From Gammaproteobacteria bacterium (lineage in GTDB: Bacteria > Pseudomonadota > Gammaproteobacteria > Steroidobacterales > Steroidobacteraceae), in the NCBI GenBank assembly GCA_947455595.1, contig CANGOP010000021.1, forward strand, positions 1 to 46,743: a DNA stretch of 46,743 bases, read 5' to 3'. The position numbers and the translations under genes were made by a program. Shown here one piece after another: positions 8,492-18,051 of the stretch (within the stretch, counting starts at the first letter, position 1; each line of letters begins with the position of its first letter). The notes under the pieces are model-generated. The model saw only the letters and a list, made by a program, of their open reading frames with translations. It was not told where the DNA came from and made no database searches.

Positions 8492-10489
8492 GTGAACTCG
8501 ATTACGACCAAGACTGCACTGATTCTCAGTGCTGCCCTGTCGGCCGGTGGCGCGGTGGCCGCGACACCTGCTCCGACAACCAATCCGTATGTCGCTGGCG
8601 ACATGCACAACCACAACATCTGCGCCGACGGTTCGGTGTCCGCTGCACGCTCGATCGACCGCGCGGTCGGCTCCGGCACCACGAATGGTGCCGCGAACTA
8701 CAACCTCGACTGGTTCACGCTCGGCAACCACGGTGGTAACGGTAACCGTGACTGCCGTTTCGACGACACCAACGTCGGCGCCGGCGCGTACAACGCCGTT
8801 CCCTCGCCCCTCCAGTACTGGAGCCAGACGCTCGGTCAGGCCGTGAACTTGGAGGGCGTCTACGGCGGTCCGGGCAGCTTCGTCATCTCGGCGCTCAAGG
8901 GCACTCCGAGTGGCACGGGCACGGGCCAGAACATGTGGCACTGGCAGGCGGCTCAGGACGTTGAGTGGCCGGCCGTGGTGGATCGTAGCGCGAAGTACCA
9001 GAAGGTTCTCATCGAGGGTCTCGAGTGGGTCACGCCGGGCCACGAGCACACCGACGTCGCGATCATCAAAGGTCAGACGCCGCTCAAGGCCAAGAAGGGC
9101 AACGCGAATGCGATTGCTGAGTTCGAATACCGCTTCGACCGCGCCGATGGCGACGTGATCGGTCCGGTGGACGGCAGCGGCATCTCGCTCTGGGCCGGTA
9201 AGGATGCCGTCAACAACACGGGCACCGCCGGTCACGGCAAGACGCTCGCCGCGATGGCGTGGCTGCAGGCCAACTACCCGGTCCATGCTTATGCAATCCC
9301 GACGCACTCCGAGCGTAAGGGTGCGTTCAAGCCGACGAGCAACAAGGGTTTTGACATCAATCACTTCCGTGACATGAACAATGCCGCGCCCACCGTGGCG
9401 TTCGGCATCGAGTCGCCCGGACACGCCGCGCAGGGCGGCCTCGCGGGCGGTTCGGGTTCGTATGAAGCGGATGCGGTCGGTGGTGGTACTTACGGTATGA
9501 CGGGTATCTATCACGCCAAGGTCGGCGGTCTGTGGGACGGTATGCTCGGCGAAGGTCGCAACACCTTCATGTTCATCTCCTCCGACTGGCACAGCCGTGG
9601 TTCCTTCGGTGCCGGTGATGGCTCGACGGACTCCGACTTCATCCCGGGCGAGTACTCAAAGCTCTACGTCGCCAACAAGGCGGGCTTCACGTCCAAGGCC
9701 GTGGTGCGTGGCATGCGCAAGGGCAATTCGTACTCGGTCATGGGTGATCTGGTCGGTAACGACCTGACCTTCCGCGCTAAGACCGCATCAGCCGACTGGG
9801 TCGGCATGGGCGAGACGCTCGTGGCCAAGCCGGGTGAGAAGGTGACGATCGAAATGTCGGTCACCGTGCCGAAGCACAACAACAGCCCGTACAGCTTCGC
9901 CAACCCGCTGTTGGCACAGCTGAGCCTGTCGCAACCGCTGAACGCTCCGGATCTGGATCACGTGGATCTGATCTCCGGCGCCATCACCGGCGTCTTGGCG
10001 CCGACGGATACGCACTACGGCACCGACGTCAACGGCACTGCGCCGGTTGGCGGCGTGGCGGGGGCGGCGTTGGTGTACAACGCGAACATGTCGGTCGCCC
10101 AGGTTCCGACCAACACCATGACCAAGAAGGACTTGGGTAATGGCGCGTATCGGGTGACCTTCAAGCGCACCTACACGATGGGCAGTCAGCCGTTCTACGT
10201 TCGCGCCCGTGGCACGAACATCCCGAACGGTACGCCGAACGTGTCGGATGCGTCGGGCAACCCTCTGCTCGACCTCAACAACGCTTTGGTCTCGTGCACC
10301 GACGCGGCCTGCCCGGCGCACCTCGCGGTGTCCGGCGGCGCCAAGAAGGTCACCTACGACGTACAGGCTTGGTCGAATCTCTGGTTCTACACGAACCCGA
10401 TCTTCGTCCGTCCGGCTGGCTCATCGCCGTTGTTGGTTGAGACGAACCGCGCACTGGCGGCTTCGCTCGGCGGCGAACTGGAAGATTGA
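8492..10489 (+). CDS. Secreted DUF3604 protein with a PHP-like metal-binding start
   Basis: A 665-residue protein starting at GTG 8492, with GGGAG seven bases upstream. Residues 1-24 form a signal peptide ending GAVAAT. The mature part opens with YVAGDMHNHNICADGS, which matches the first metal-binding motif of PHP-type phosphoesterases (HxH), and contains further His/Asp motifs (TLGNHGGN, IPTHSERKG, ISSDWHSRG). The C-terminal third is beta-rich. DUF3604 proteins have no assigned reaction; a metal-dependent hydrolase of the periplasm or outside is inferred. Gly is nearly all GGT/GGC, Arg CGT/CGC and Lys nearly all AAG, a tighter codon set than in neighbouring genes. With its own strong terminator, this points to high expression. 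It faces the PPIase/HupE operon. Confidence 0.85.
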   Translation: MNSITTKTALILSAALSAGGAVAATPAPTTNPYVAGDMHNHNICADGSVSAARSIDRAVGSGTTNGAANYNLDWFTLGNHGGNGNRDCRFDDTNVGAGAYNAVPSPLQYWSQTLGQAVNLEGVYGGPGSFVISALKGTPSGTGTGQNMWHWQAAQDVEWPAVVDRSAKYQKVLIEGLEWVTPGHEHTDVAIIKGQTPLKAKKGNANAIAEFEYRFDRADGDVIGPVDGSGISLWAGKDAVNNTGTAGHGKTLAAMAWLQANYPVHAYAIPTHSERKGAFKPTSNKGFDINHFRDMNNAAPTVAFGIESPGHAAQGGLAGGSGSYEADAVGGGTYGMTGIYHAKVGGLWDGMLGEGRNTFMFISSDWHSRGSFGAGDGSTDSDFIPGEYSKLYVANKAGFTSKAVVRGMRKGNSYSVMGDLVGNDLTFRAKTASADWVGMGETLVAKPGEKVTIEMSVTVPKHNNSPYSFANPLLAQLSLSQPLNAPDLDHVDLISGAITGVLAPTDTHYGTDVNGTAPVGGVAGAALVYNANMSVAQVPTNTMTKKDLGNGAYRVTFKRTYTMGSQPFYVRARGTNIPNGTPNVSDASGNPLLDLNNALVSCTDAACPAHLAVSGGAKKVTYDVQAWSNLWFYTNPIFVRPAGSSPLLVETNRALAASLGGELED

Positions 10490-10548
10490 TCGATCGAGGA
10501 TGGGGCGCAGGGGTTCACCCCAGCCACTGCGCAAGGACCTATCCACTG

Positions 10549-10580
10549 CCCGTCGGCGCGCAAGCGCCGACGGGTTTTTT
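10549..10580 (+). terminator. Rho-independent terminator of the DUF3604 gene
   Basis: An 11-bp perfect stem (10549-10559 with 10564-10574) closes a GCAA tetraloop and is followed by six T. It ends just upstream of the next small gene. Confidence 0.95.
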
Positions 10581-10605
10581 GATGTCAGACCGGAGGCCCG
10601 TAGCC

Positions 10606-10887
10606 ATGCGCTTTCGCTGCGTTCTGATCGTCGGGAGTCTGATGGTCGCGCCTATCAGCCTCGCGGACGAACCCACCCTGACGGACTGTTGGCGCGCCGT
10701 CGACGCTGTCCAAGCGGCACTAGAACTTTGGTCGGCAACGGATCCGACGCGTCTCGAGGTCGAACACCAGTTACGTCTCGCGCAGGGCGAAGCCGGCAGT
10801 GCCGAATTCGACGAGTGTTTAGAGATCGTCGAGACGGCACAAGCGTTACTCGATGCGGAAAAATCACGCCGCACCCTCAGCCGGTAA
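10606..10887 (+). CDS. Small exported alpha-helical protein, unknown function
   Basis: A 93-residue protein. Residues 1-20 are a signal peptide (MRFRCVLIVGSLMVAPISLA). The mature part is acidic and largely helical, with two Cys about 43 residues apart that could form a disulphide. CGGAGG at 10591-10596 sets the ATG at 10606 as start in preference to the open frame that begins upstream in the terminator region. No family recognised. It follows the terminator, so it probably has its own promoter or depends on read-through. Confidence 0.65.
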   Translation: MRFRCVLIVGSLMVAPISLADEPTLTDCWRAVDAVQAALELWSATDPTRLEVEHQLRLAQGEAGSAEFDECLEIVETAQALLDAEKSRRTLSR

Positions 10888-10944
10888 ACCGCACTGTCAT
10901 GTAGACAAGCGACACTCGCAGTCCCTGATCGGAGACGCCCCATC

Positions 10945-11568
10945 GTGGACACGGTCGAGCCGCTATTTCCCATTCCGCTGCTGCGCAGTGCTGGATTGGT
11001 CCCTGTAGACCTCATCGCTGCCCTCACGGCTGCGATCGAGGGGGCGACAACGGCGCAAAACTTGCGCTCTGCTGCACTCTTCCACACTGACGTGGCCGAT
11101 CCGCGCGGAGACCCCTTGTTCAGCCGATTGACGGCACTGGTCACGCCCAAGCTTGTCGACTTCGGCGTATTGCTGTTCGGCGAACGTCTGGAATGGACCG
11201 TGAAGGAGATGTGGACGAACGTGCTGGAAGCCGGCGGCAACCAGGTCATGCATTCGCACGCGAACTCGTTCGTGTCGGGGGTCCTCTACCTCACCGACTC
11301 CGACCCGCGGTGCCGGACCGTCTTTATCCGCCCACCGGGCGGCTTTGACTACAGTTTCCGGCACCATACGCGCACGGCACAAATGGGTCCCTACAACGCG
11401 GGTAAATATCTACTACCCGAAGCCAACCCGGGCGATCTGGTGCTCTTTCCGAGTTATCTCTACCACGAAGTCCCGGTGAATCCAGGTGGCCGCCGGCTCA
11501 CCGTCGCCTTCAACGCCATGCCCCATGAACTGGACTGTTGGGGCTACCGCATTCGCTTCTCGCCCTAA
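10945..11568 (+). CDS. Putative 2OG-Fe(II) oxygenase (TIGR02466-like)
   Basis: A 207-residue soluble protein that resembles the small double-stranded beta-helix oxygenase family TIGR02466. Seen motifs are QVMHSHANSFVSGVLYL with His103 and His105, a closing VLFPSYLYHEV with His174, and Arg184 followed by VAFN, where the family binds iron and the 2-oxoglutarate carboxylate. The acidic iron ligand expected after the first His is not obvious, so the metal site needs checking. The start is GTG 10945, with GGAG ten bases upstream. It overlaps the convergent synthase gene by four bases. Substrate unknown. Confidence 0.7.
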   Translation: MDTVEPLFPIPLLRSAGLVPVDLIAALTAAIEGATTAQNLRSAALFHTDVADPRGDPLFSRLTALVTPKLVDFGVLLFGERLEWTVKEMWTNVLEAGGNQVMHSHANSFVSGVLYLTDSDPRCRTVFIRPPGGFDYSFRHHTRTAQMGPYNAGKYLLPEANPGDLVLFPSYLYHEVPVNPGGRRLTVAFNAMPHELDCWGYRIRFSP

Positions 11569-14123
11569 GGACGCGTGGGTCTCGCGTTGAGTGCCTGCAA
11601 ACGAGCCGCCGCCTCCGGCCGACCGGGTGTGGCCGCCAACAACGCCGTGAGCAGCGCGCGCGCCGCCGGCTCATCGTCCTGCGCGAGTGCATCGGCCATT
11701 GCCAACAAGGGTCGATACGCCGGATCGAAATCCTCGCTCTCACGGACGGCCGCCAATAAGCCGGGTGCTGCGGCGTCAATCAGAGCGCGTCCGCGCGGCT
11801 CGCCCTCAAGCGCCGCGCCGGCCATCAGAAAACGGTCTCGTGCACGCCAATAGGCGGCTAGCTGTGCCGGCTCAACTCCCGCAACCAACAGCGGCTGTCG
11901 GGAATTCGGATGCAGCTCCTGTATCAACGTGAGCAGTTTCTCTTGCGGCGGCACCGCAAGAGCCGCCACATTGGCGAGTCCATTCAGCGCAATGATCGGG
12001 CGATCGTCCGTGTTCAGTGGCCCAGGCCCTGCAAAACGCCCCAGCGCCGTCGCATCGCCCAGATAGGTCCCGCCGATCGACAGGGGCGAATCCAACTCGA
12101 GCGGCCGTAATACGGACTGCAAGCGGGGATGACGCAACACCTGGCTGATGTGGTCCAACGCGAGCGGTGCATCCGGTCGCGCGCAAAGCGCCAGCATCGG
12201 CATGCGAACACTGAAATGCGCTAGCCAAGCCGAGGCCTGCGGATAGACCGACAGGAACGTCCGGATCACATCTTTGAGTGAGCGGGGATCGAGTTGGTAT
12301 AGCGGCAACCATTGGCAAAAAATGCCTCCCGGCAATAGCCTTTGCCGCACGGCCGCGAAATGTTCGGCCGTGTACAGGGAGCCGCTCCCCTCGAGGGCGG
12401 GATGGAAATTATCGGCCACGATCACATCGTAGCGAGCGGCATTCGCGGCTATATAGCGACGTGCATCGGCAATCTCGACGCGTGCCGCCACGCTTGCGCG
12501 TCCCGGGGTCTCGAAGAACCGAATCAGCTCCCCAACTTCGGAGGAAATCTCCACGCCGGTGACCTGGATGTCCGGGTAACTGGACGCGCCCGACAGGGTC
12601 GTGCCCGTTCCCACCCCTAAATAGAGTGCGGTCTGCGGATGCGGATGCATCACTAACGGCAGCAAGGCTTGCCGGAAATCGGAGCGCTCAGAGCTGGTGC
12701 CCCCCATCCGAAAGTGGCCGTTGACCTCCAAGTAGCGTGCACCAGTCGCATCATCGACCACACTGGCCGACACCATGGGGCCTTCGATACTGGCCACCTG
12801 TCGCCCACCCGACGGGATCGCCACCGGCAGCTCGACCGGCGACAGCAGGGCCCACCCACAGAACGCCAAGGGCAGGATCAGCCAACGCACGGAACGCCCA
12901 TGCCACGGCAACCACACAAGGTAACCGGCGCCGAGTAGCGTGAGCGAGCGCATCGTGCCGAGGCTCGGAATCAGCACCATCGCGGCCACCAGTGGCGCAA
13001 GAGCAGCACCGGCCGCGTTGACACCGGTGGCCCAACCCAGCGCGCCGCCACGCGCGCGCCACGCCTCCAGAAGATCCGCGTAAAGCGCGCCCATCGCCAG
13101 AGAACACGGAATGAACAGCAGCCCCGCCACCCCCAACTCGGTCAGCGGATCCACCCAGCCGTGACCGGTCACCCAGCGCGCCACGACCGGGATGGCAAAG
13201 AGGGTCGTCAGCACGGTCACGGTCGTCAGTGATAGCAAGCATGCGAGGGAGGTGCTGCCAGCATTCACCCGTACGCGCTGGCGAACGGCACCGCCGATTG
13301 CCGATCCCAGCAGATAAGCGGCGAGTAAGCCTGCGAACGTGTAGATCGTGTCCGAGAGAAACTGCGACGCCGCGCGCATGACGAGCACTTCAATTCCAAC
13401 GCCGCTCAACCCCGTCGCAAACAAGACCAGCAAGCCGCGCCGGTCCAGACCATGCAGCGGCAGACTCGTTGCCTTGGTCATGAGTGGCGACACCGGACCG
13501 CGGTCAAAATGCCAGGCTACGCCGGCTGCAAGCACGTTACCCATCGCCAATGCCGCCAACGTTCCTTGCAGACCGAGGTGTGGGAACAGCACGGTGACGG
13601 CGACGACCGTTCCAAGCACGGCTCCGAACGTATTGGCCGCGTAGACGCCGGCGACCACACGCGCTGCGGGTAGGCCGCCTTCGTACCATCGGGTCAAGGC
13701 GGCCAAGGTGCCGCCCATGGCAACCGTCGCCGGAAGGAGCACGAGGGTCGGCAACAGAAAGGTCAGCAAGACCACTTGGCCGTTACTGTCCAACATGGCC
13801 AACCAGCCCGGCAAGTGGCGCGTGAGATAAGGCAGTAGTTGCGTGCAGACACCGGCCCACACCGCAATGACGATCTCCAACAGCGCATACAAACGCCCCG
13901 GCCGGGTCGATCGTTCCACCAAACGGCTCAACCACCAGCCACCCAAGGCCAACCCGGTAAAGAGTCCGCCGATGACGCCGAGCACGGCATAGGATTCCGT
14001 CCCAAGGGCCATGCCCAGGAGCCGTGTCCATACCATTTCATAGCCGAGGCCCGCAGCGCCCGAGAGCACGGCAACGGCAACCACAGCCGAGATGGGAAGG
14101 CGGACGATCGTTGATGTGCCCAC
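11565..14123 (-). CDS. Membrane-fused spermidine-synthase-like protein
   Basis: An 852-residue three-part protein. Residues 1 to about 430 contain some twelve hydrophobic helices in MFS-like order (GYEMVWTRLLG is the recurrent opening of these fusions). Residues 460-720 form a polyamine-synthase-like methyltransferase fold with LYLGVGTGTTLSG near 505-517, an acidic VTGVEIS and VADNFHPALEG. The last 120 residues are helical and Ala/Leu-rich, TPR-like. Such fusions are common in proteobacteria, but aminopropyl transfer has rarely been shown, so the reaction is uncertain. The start is GTG 14123, with only a weak ribosome site. Its 3' end overlaps the convergent oxygenase gene by four bases. Confidence 0.8.
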   Translation of the reverse strand: MGTSTIVRLPISAVVAVAVLSGAAGLGYEMVWTRLLGMALGTESYAVLGVIGGLFTGLALGGWWLSRLVERSTRPGRLYALLEIVIAVWAGVCTQLLPYLTRHLPGWLAMLDSNGQVVLLTFLLPTLVLLPATVAMGGTLAALTRWYEGGLPAARVVAGVYAANTFGAVLGTVVAVTVLFPHLGLQGTLAALAMGNVLAAGVAWHFDRGPVSPLMTKATSLPLHGLDRRGLLVLFATGLSGVGIEVLVMRAASQFLSDTIYTFAGLLAAYLLGSAIGGAVRQRVRVNAGSTSLACLLSLTTVTVLTTLFAIPVVARWVTGHGWVDPLTELGVAGLLFIPCSLAMGALYADLLEAWRARGGALGWATGVNAAGAALAPLVAAMVLIPSLGTMRSLTLLGAGYLVWLPWHGRSVRWLILPLAFCGWALLSPVELPVAIPSGGRQVASIEGPMVSASVVDDATGARYLEVNGHFRMGGTSSERSDFRQALLPLVMHPHPQTALYLGVGTGTTLSGASSYPDIQVTGVEISSEVGELIRFFETPGRASVAARVEIADARRYIAANAARYDVIVADNFHPALEGSGSLYTAEHFAAVRQRLLPGGIFCQWLPLYQLDPRSLKDVIRTFLSVYPQASAWLAHFSVRMPMLALCARPDAPLALDHISQVLRHPRLQSVLRPLELDSPLSIGGTYLGDATALGRFAGPGPLNTDDRPIIALNGLANVAALAVPPQEKLLTLIQELHPNSRQPLLVAGVEPAQLAAYWRARDRFLMAGAALEGEPRGRALIDAAAPGLLAAVRESEDFDPAYRPLLAMADALAQDDEPAARALLTALLAATPGRPEAAARLQALNARPTRP

Positions 14124-14281
14124 GGTGGACTGGCTCGTGCGGGGAAGGCATGCCCCGGATCTGACATCTTCCCGCGTCTAAGTGACTATCTAGTGACGGC
14201 GCCCGGGCTCGACGCGCCAACCGGAATAGACTTCAGTAATTCTCGAGACTGTCAGATTTTCATCATGCGACGGCCCGTAAG

Positions 14282-14746
14282 ATGCCGCTCATGGATCGAT
14301 TCACGATTTCACTGCCGGCGGGCTTGGCCAGCGCGTTCGACGTCTGGCTCGTCAAGCGTCGTTACATCTCCCGTAGCGAGGCGGTGCGTGACCTTGTCCG
14401 CGCCGCATTGGAGGCCGAAGCGCCGGCCGAAGCGCCGCAGCAAGAGGGCGTTGGATCACTGACGTACGTCTACGATCACCATGACCGCACGGTCGCCGAG
14501 CGCATCATGGACGCGCAACACGATCATCACGACCTGATCGTCGCGACCACCCACACGCATCTGAACCACGATCACTGTCTAGAAATCTGCCTCGTGCGCG
14601 GCCTGACCCGGCAGATCGAAGATCTGGCGCACAAGGTCATCGGCCTCAAGGGCGTTCGGCATGGACGCCTCCATCTCGTGAAACTCGACGCGATCACGAC
14701 CTACAGCTCCCACACGACAACCACTCTTCAGCCAACATCCGGATGA
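14282..14746 (+). CDS. nikR: NikR, nickel-responsive ribbon-helix-helix repressor
   Basis: 154 residues. The first 50 form the ribbon-helix-helix DNA-binding part (FTISLPAGLA, RSEAVRDLVRAAL). The rest is the ACT-like tetramerisation and metal domain. The four high-affinity nickel ligands of E. coli NikR (His76, His87, His89, Cys95) align with His80, His91, His93 and Cys99. The family normally begins at the fourth residue (MDRFTISL, ATG 14291), so either 14282 or 14291 may be the true start. The downstream receptor and exporter genes are its likely targets. A direct repeat AGTGAC at one-turn spacing (14181-14186 and 14192-14197) lies upstream, but no canonical GTATGA-N16-TCATAC operator was found. 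Confidence 0.93.
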   Translation: MPLMDRFTISLPAGLASAFDVWLVKRRYISRSEAVRDLVRAALEAEAPAEAPQQEGVGSLTYVYDHHDRTVAERIMDAQHDHHDLIVATTHTHLNHDHCLEICLVRGLTRQIEDLAHKVIGLKGVRHGRLHLVKLDAITTYSSHTTTTLQPTSG

Positions 14747-14865
14747 GCGGCACTCGTCTGGGGCGAGGTTGGGCATTCCAAAACCGTCATCAGCCGGTCG
14801 GCGTTTTGTAAGATATTTTTGCTGAACTTCCTACGCTGCGCCGTCGACTCAGGATTTCTGCCCAC

Positions 14866-17025
14866 ATGCCGTTACAACCGTCACCACGATGCTGCTCGAC
14901 CGTCCTCGCGTCGATGCTGGTGCTCGGGTTTTATGGCCATCTTGCGGACGCTGCGGACATCGCTGTGCCCTCTGACACGGCCATCGACTCCGTCCTCGTC
15001 GTCGCGCATGGCGTCAGCGACATGCCAGCGGCGTCTGCGGGAGACATCTCAGCCACCGACCTTGCGGCTCTGCCACTGGTACGGCCTGCCGCCCTACTCG
15101 AAGCCGTGCCCGGATTAATCGTCACCCAGCACTCCGGCGAAGGCAAAGCCAACCAGTATTTTCTTCGGGCATTCAACCTCGATCACGGCACCGACCTCGC
15201 CACAGAAGTGGACGGCATGCCCGTCAATCTGCCCAGTCACGCGCATGGCCAAGGGTATTCCGACCTGAATTTCCTCATCCCCGAGACGATCGGTGATCTG
15301 CATTACCGCAAAGGACCGTATTACGCGGACACCGGCGATTTCTCTGCCGCAGGATCTGTGCGCATGGCACTTGCAGACCGTTTCGAGGACAAGATCAGTG
15401 TCGCCGGCGGGGAGTATGGGTTTCGGAGACTCCTCGGGCTCGACACGCACGCGATCGGCTCGGGCGCGCTCGCGACCGCGATCGAAGGGTATCACCATGA
15501 TGGTCCATTCGTGGTTCCCGATGACTATCGCCGGGTCAACGCACTGCTGCGGTACTCGATGGGCATTCAGGACGAGCGCACCACGCTCACCGCCCTGCAC
15601 TACGACGGCCGTTGGACCGCGACAGACCAAGTGGCGCAAGCGTTGATCGAGACGGGAACACTCGACCGCTTTGGATCGGTCGCGCCCACCGATGGCGGGA
15701 ATACCCGCCGAAGCAGCCTGTCATTCACGCACCATCGCGACCATAACGGTCGAGAGTGGGACTTGAGCGCGTACGTCATCGGCTACGAACTCGATCTCTA
15801 CTCCAATTTCACCGACCACTTGGTCGATCCAATCTACGGCGACCAAATGCGCCAACATGACGATCGGCTCATCTACGGACTTCGCGTGTCTCGCCGGGAG
15901 ACGCACACGCTCTTGGGCCTCCCCTCCTCAATCCTAGTCGGTGCAGACACGCGTATCGACGATATTCGTGATGTCGGCATTGATCATACTTACGAGCGGC
16001 AGATCGTGTCGGTCGAACAGGATGCGCGAGTTCTCGAGCGTGCGACCGCACTGTATGTCGAGAACACGACGCGGATACTGCCACTGGTGACCATGGCTTT
16101 AGCTGTGCGCACTGATGCTGTCGATTTTCGGGTTACCGATCGGATGGTGAATGCGGCTGGACAGTGTGATCGCTCCACTGATCCTCTCGGCTGTAATACC
16201 GGTGAGCGACGCGCATCCCTCTTCTCACCAAAGTTTGGACTCGTCGTTGGCCCGCATCAGGGCCTGCGCGCCTTTTTGAATGTAGCCGACGGATTTCATT
16301 CGAATGATGCGCGCGGAGTGACTCGTGACCCTGCCGGTGCAGCAGGGCTTCCCGTCACGCCCCTCACTCGCGCACACAGCGCAGAAGTGGGTGTCGTGCT
16401 CGATCGTGGCGCTTGGCACTTCGCGCTGGATGCCTACCAACTCAAACTGGCATCGGAATTAGTGTTTAGCGGCGATGCCGGCGTCACAGAACCCTCCGGC
16501 GCAACCACACGCCGAGGCATTGAGTGGTCCCAGCGCTATCGCCTCAATGCGCACTGGCAGTGGGATCTGAATGGTGCCTACTCGCACGGCCTGTTCGATA
16601 AACCGGCGCCGGCGGATGATCTGGGTTGTGGCGATGCGGCGGCGCAGTATCCCTGTGCGCAACGTCCAGCGCTCACCGGTCGCGAGATTCCGAACGCGCC
16701 GTTAATGATTATTGACGGCGGGCTGCAATATAGGAATCGCCGATGGGAGAGCAGCCTGCGTCTGCGCCATTTCGGCCGCGCGCCGTTGGTCGAAGACGGG
16801 TCCGTACAGTCGGCGGCCTACACGACGCTCGACGCTCAGGTCGGCTGGAAAGACGAACATTGGGCCGTCCATCTTGATGTCTTCAACCTCACCAACCGTG
16901 CGTGGAATGACATCACCTACTACTACGCCTATCGGCACCCGGGGGAGACGGCCGCATCGGTGGGACCGGTCATCCACCCGGGGTTGCCGCGGACTCTGCG
17001 GCTCGGCGTCACGCACATCCGCTGA
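14866..17025 (+). CDS. TonB-dependent outer-membrane receptor, possibly for metal complexes
   Basis: 719 residues. A signal peptide (to about residue 28, HLADAADIA) is followed by a plug domain with AALLEAVPGLIVTQHSG and FLRAFNLDHGTDLATEVDGMPVN, then a 22-strand-type barrel ending in PRTLRLGVTHIR. The plug contains a His-rich NLPSHAHGQGYSDLNF segment, a recurrent motif in one receptor branch. AGGA at 14851 sits 11 bases before the ATG. The position 119 bases after nikR suggests uptake of a nickel chelate, but that is an inference from neighbourhood only; the ligand is not evident from sequence. Confidence 0.88.
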   Translation: MPLQPSPRCCSTVLASMLVLGFYGHLADAADIAVPSDTAIDSVLVVAHGVSDMPAASAGDISATDLAALPLVRPAALLEAVPGLIVTQHSGEGKANQYFLRAFNLDHGTDLATEVDGMPVNLPSHAHGQGYSDLNFLIPETIGDLHYRKGPYYADTGDFSAAGSVRMALADRFEDKISVAGGEYGFRRLLGLDTHAIGSGALATAIEGYHHDGPFVVPDDYRRVNALLRYSMGIQDERTTLTALHYDGRWTATDQVAQALIETGTLDRFGSVAPTDGGNTRRSSLSFTHHRDHNGREWDLSAYVIGYELDLYSNFTDHLVDPIYGDQMRQHDDRLIYGLRVSRRETHTLLGLPSSILVGADTRIDDIRDVGIDHTYERQIVSVEQDARVLERATALYVENTTRILPLVTMALAVRTDAVDFRVTDRMVNAAGQCDRSTDPLGCNTGERRASLFSPKFGLVVGPHQGLRAFLNVADGFHSNDARGVTRDPAGAAGLPVTPLTRAHSAEVGVVLDRGAWHFALDAYQLKLASELVFSGDAGVTEPSGATTRRGIEWSQRYRLNAHWQWDLNGAYSHGLFDKPAPADDLGCGDAAAQYPCAQRPALTGREIPNAPLMIIDGGLQYRNRRWESSLRLRHFGRAPLVEDGSVQSAAYTTLDAQVGWKDEHWAVHLDVFNLTNRAWNDITYYYAYRHPGETAASVGPVIHPGLPRTLRLGVTHIR

Positions 17026-17094
17026 TCCGACGACTGCGGATGTTCCTCATGGAACGACTCGGAGACCTTGCTACGGTGGCCTTCGAGGTGAATC

Positions 17095-18051
17095 ATGCGC
17101 TCCCCCTATCTTGGCCTCGCGCTCATTCTGGCCCTTTTAGCAGCCTGCGCGCCCGCACCAAACGCCACTTGGCAGGGCTATGCGGAAGGTGAATTCGTCG
17201 CGCTCGCCGCCCCGTCGGCAGGGTACCTCGCCACCCTGGACACACCACGTGGCGCGAAGGTGAGCGCTGGCACCCTTGTTTTCACGCTGAGTACCGATCC
17301 GGACCGTCAGGCCGCCGATAGCGCAGATGCGCGCGTAGACGCCGCCGCATCGCGCGTCGAGAACCTCGCAAGCCCGCGTCGTCAAAGCGAGATTGCTGCG
17401 CTCGAGGCCAATGCCTCCGCCGCCAGCGCCAATCGTGAATTGGCGGAGGCCGACTACGCCCGGACGGCGGCACTTGCGGAGCGACATCTGATCGCGCTGC
17501 AGGCACTCGACACAGCCCGCACGCACCGCGATGCCGCCGCTGCGAGCCTCCTCGCCGCACGGGAAAGCCTCGCGACTGCACGCGAGACCCTCGGCCGTCT
17601 CGCAGAGGTGAAAGCCGCGCGCTCGGATCTGGCCGCCGCTCAAGCGGACGCCGCTCAAAAGCATTGGTCGGTTGAACGCAAACAGGTCAACGCCCCGACA
17701 GATGGCGAGATTGCGGATACCTACTACCGGCCCGGTGAGTGGGTGCCCACAGGCGCGCCGGTCGCCAGCGTGCTGCCAGATGGACAGCGCCGCATTCGCT
17801 TTTTCATTCCTCAGGCGGACCTATCGCGCATCCAAGTGGGCCGTCGCGTGCTCGCCCATTGCGATGGCTGCTCACGTCTCATCCAGGGCACCGTCGATTA
17901 CATCGCGCCACAAGCGGAGTACACACCACCAGTCATCTACAGCCGGGAGACGCGCGCGCGGCTGATCTTTCGAATCGAAGCAGCACCGACGCCGGCCGAT
18001 GCAAGTCTCCTGCATCCCGGTATTCCCCTTGACGTCAGCCTCGCACCGTAA
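17095..18051 (+). CDS. HlyD/YbhG-type periplasmic adaptor lipoprotein of an ABC exporter
   Basis: 318 residues. The N terminus has a lipobox (LAAC, Cys18), so it should be a lipoprotein rather than membrane-spanning. A biotinyl-lipoyl-like half follows (SAGYLATLDTPRGAKVSAGTL near 40-65), then a long Ala/Arg/Glu coiled-coil hairpin (about 75-190), the returning lipoyl half (VNAPTDGEIADTYYRPGEWV) and a beta-barrel domain. This is the usual membrane-fusion layout that links an inner-membrane pump to an outer-membrane channel. GAGGTG lies just upstream of the ATG. Its TAA overlaps the ATG of the ATPase gene (TAATG). Confidence 0.9.
   Translation: MRSPYLGLALILALLAACAPAPNATWQGYAEGEFVALAAPSAGYLATLDTPRGAKVSAGTLVFTLSTDPDRQAADSADARVDAAASRVENLASPRRQSEIAALEANASAASANRELAEADYARTAALAERHLIALQALDTARTHRDAAAASLLAARESLATARETLGRLAEVKAARSDLAAAQADAAQKHWSVERKQVNAPTDGEIADTYYRPGEWVPTGAPVASVLPDGQRRIRFFIPQADLSRIQVGRRVLAHCDGCSRLIQGTVDYIAPQAEYTPPVIYSRETRARLIFRIEAAPTPADASLLHPGIPLDVSLAP

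Noticed and set aside
8486..9592. Long minus-strand open frame (368 codons) opposite the DUF3604 gene
   Set aside because: Shadow of a real gene with strong codon bias; Arg/Val-rich composition, no motif, no ribosome site.
14181..14281. NikR operator upstream of nikR
   Set aside because: Only a one-turn direct repeat AGTGAC is present; no symmetric GTATGA/TCATAC-like dyad could be found by eye.
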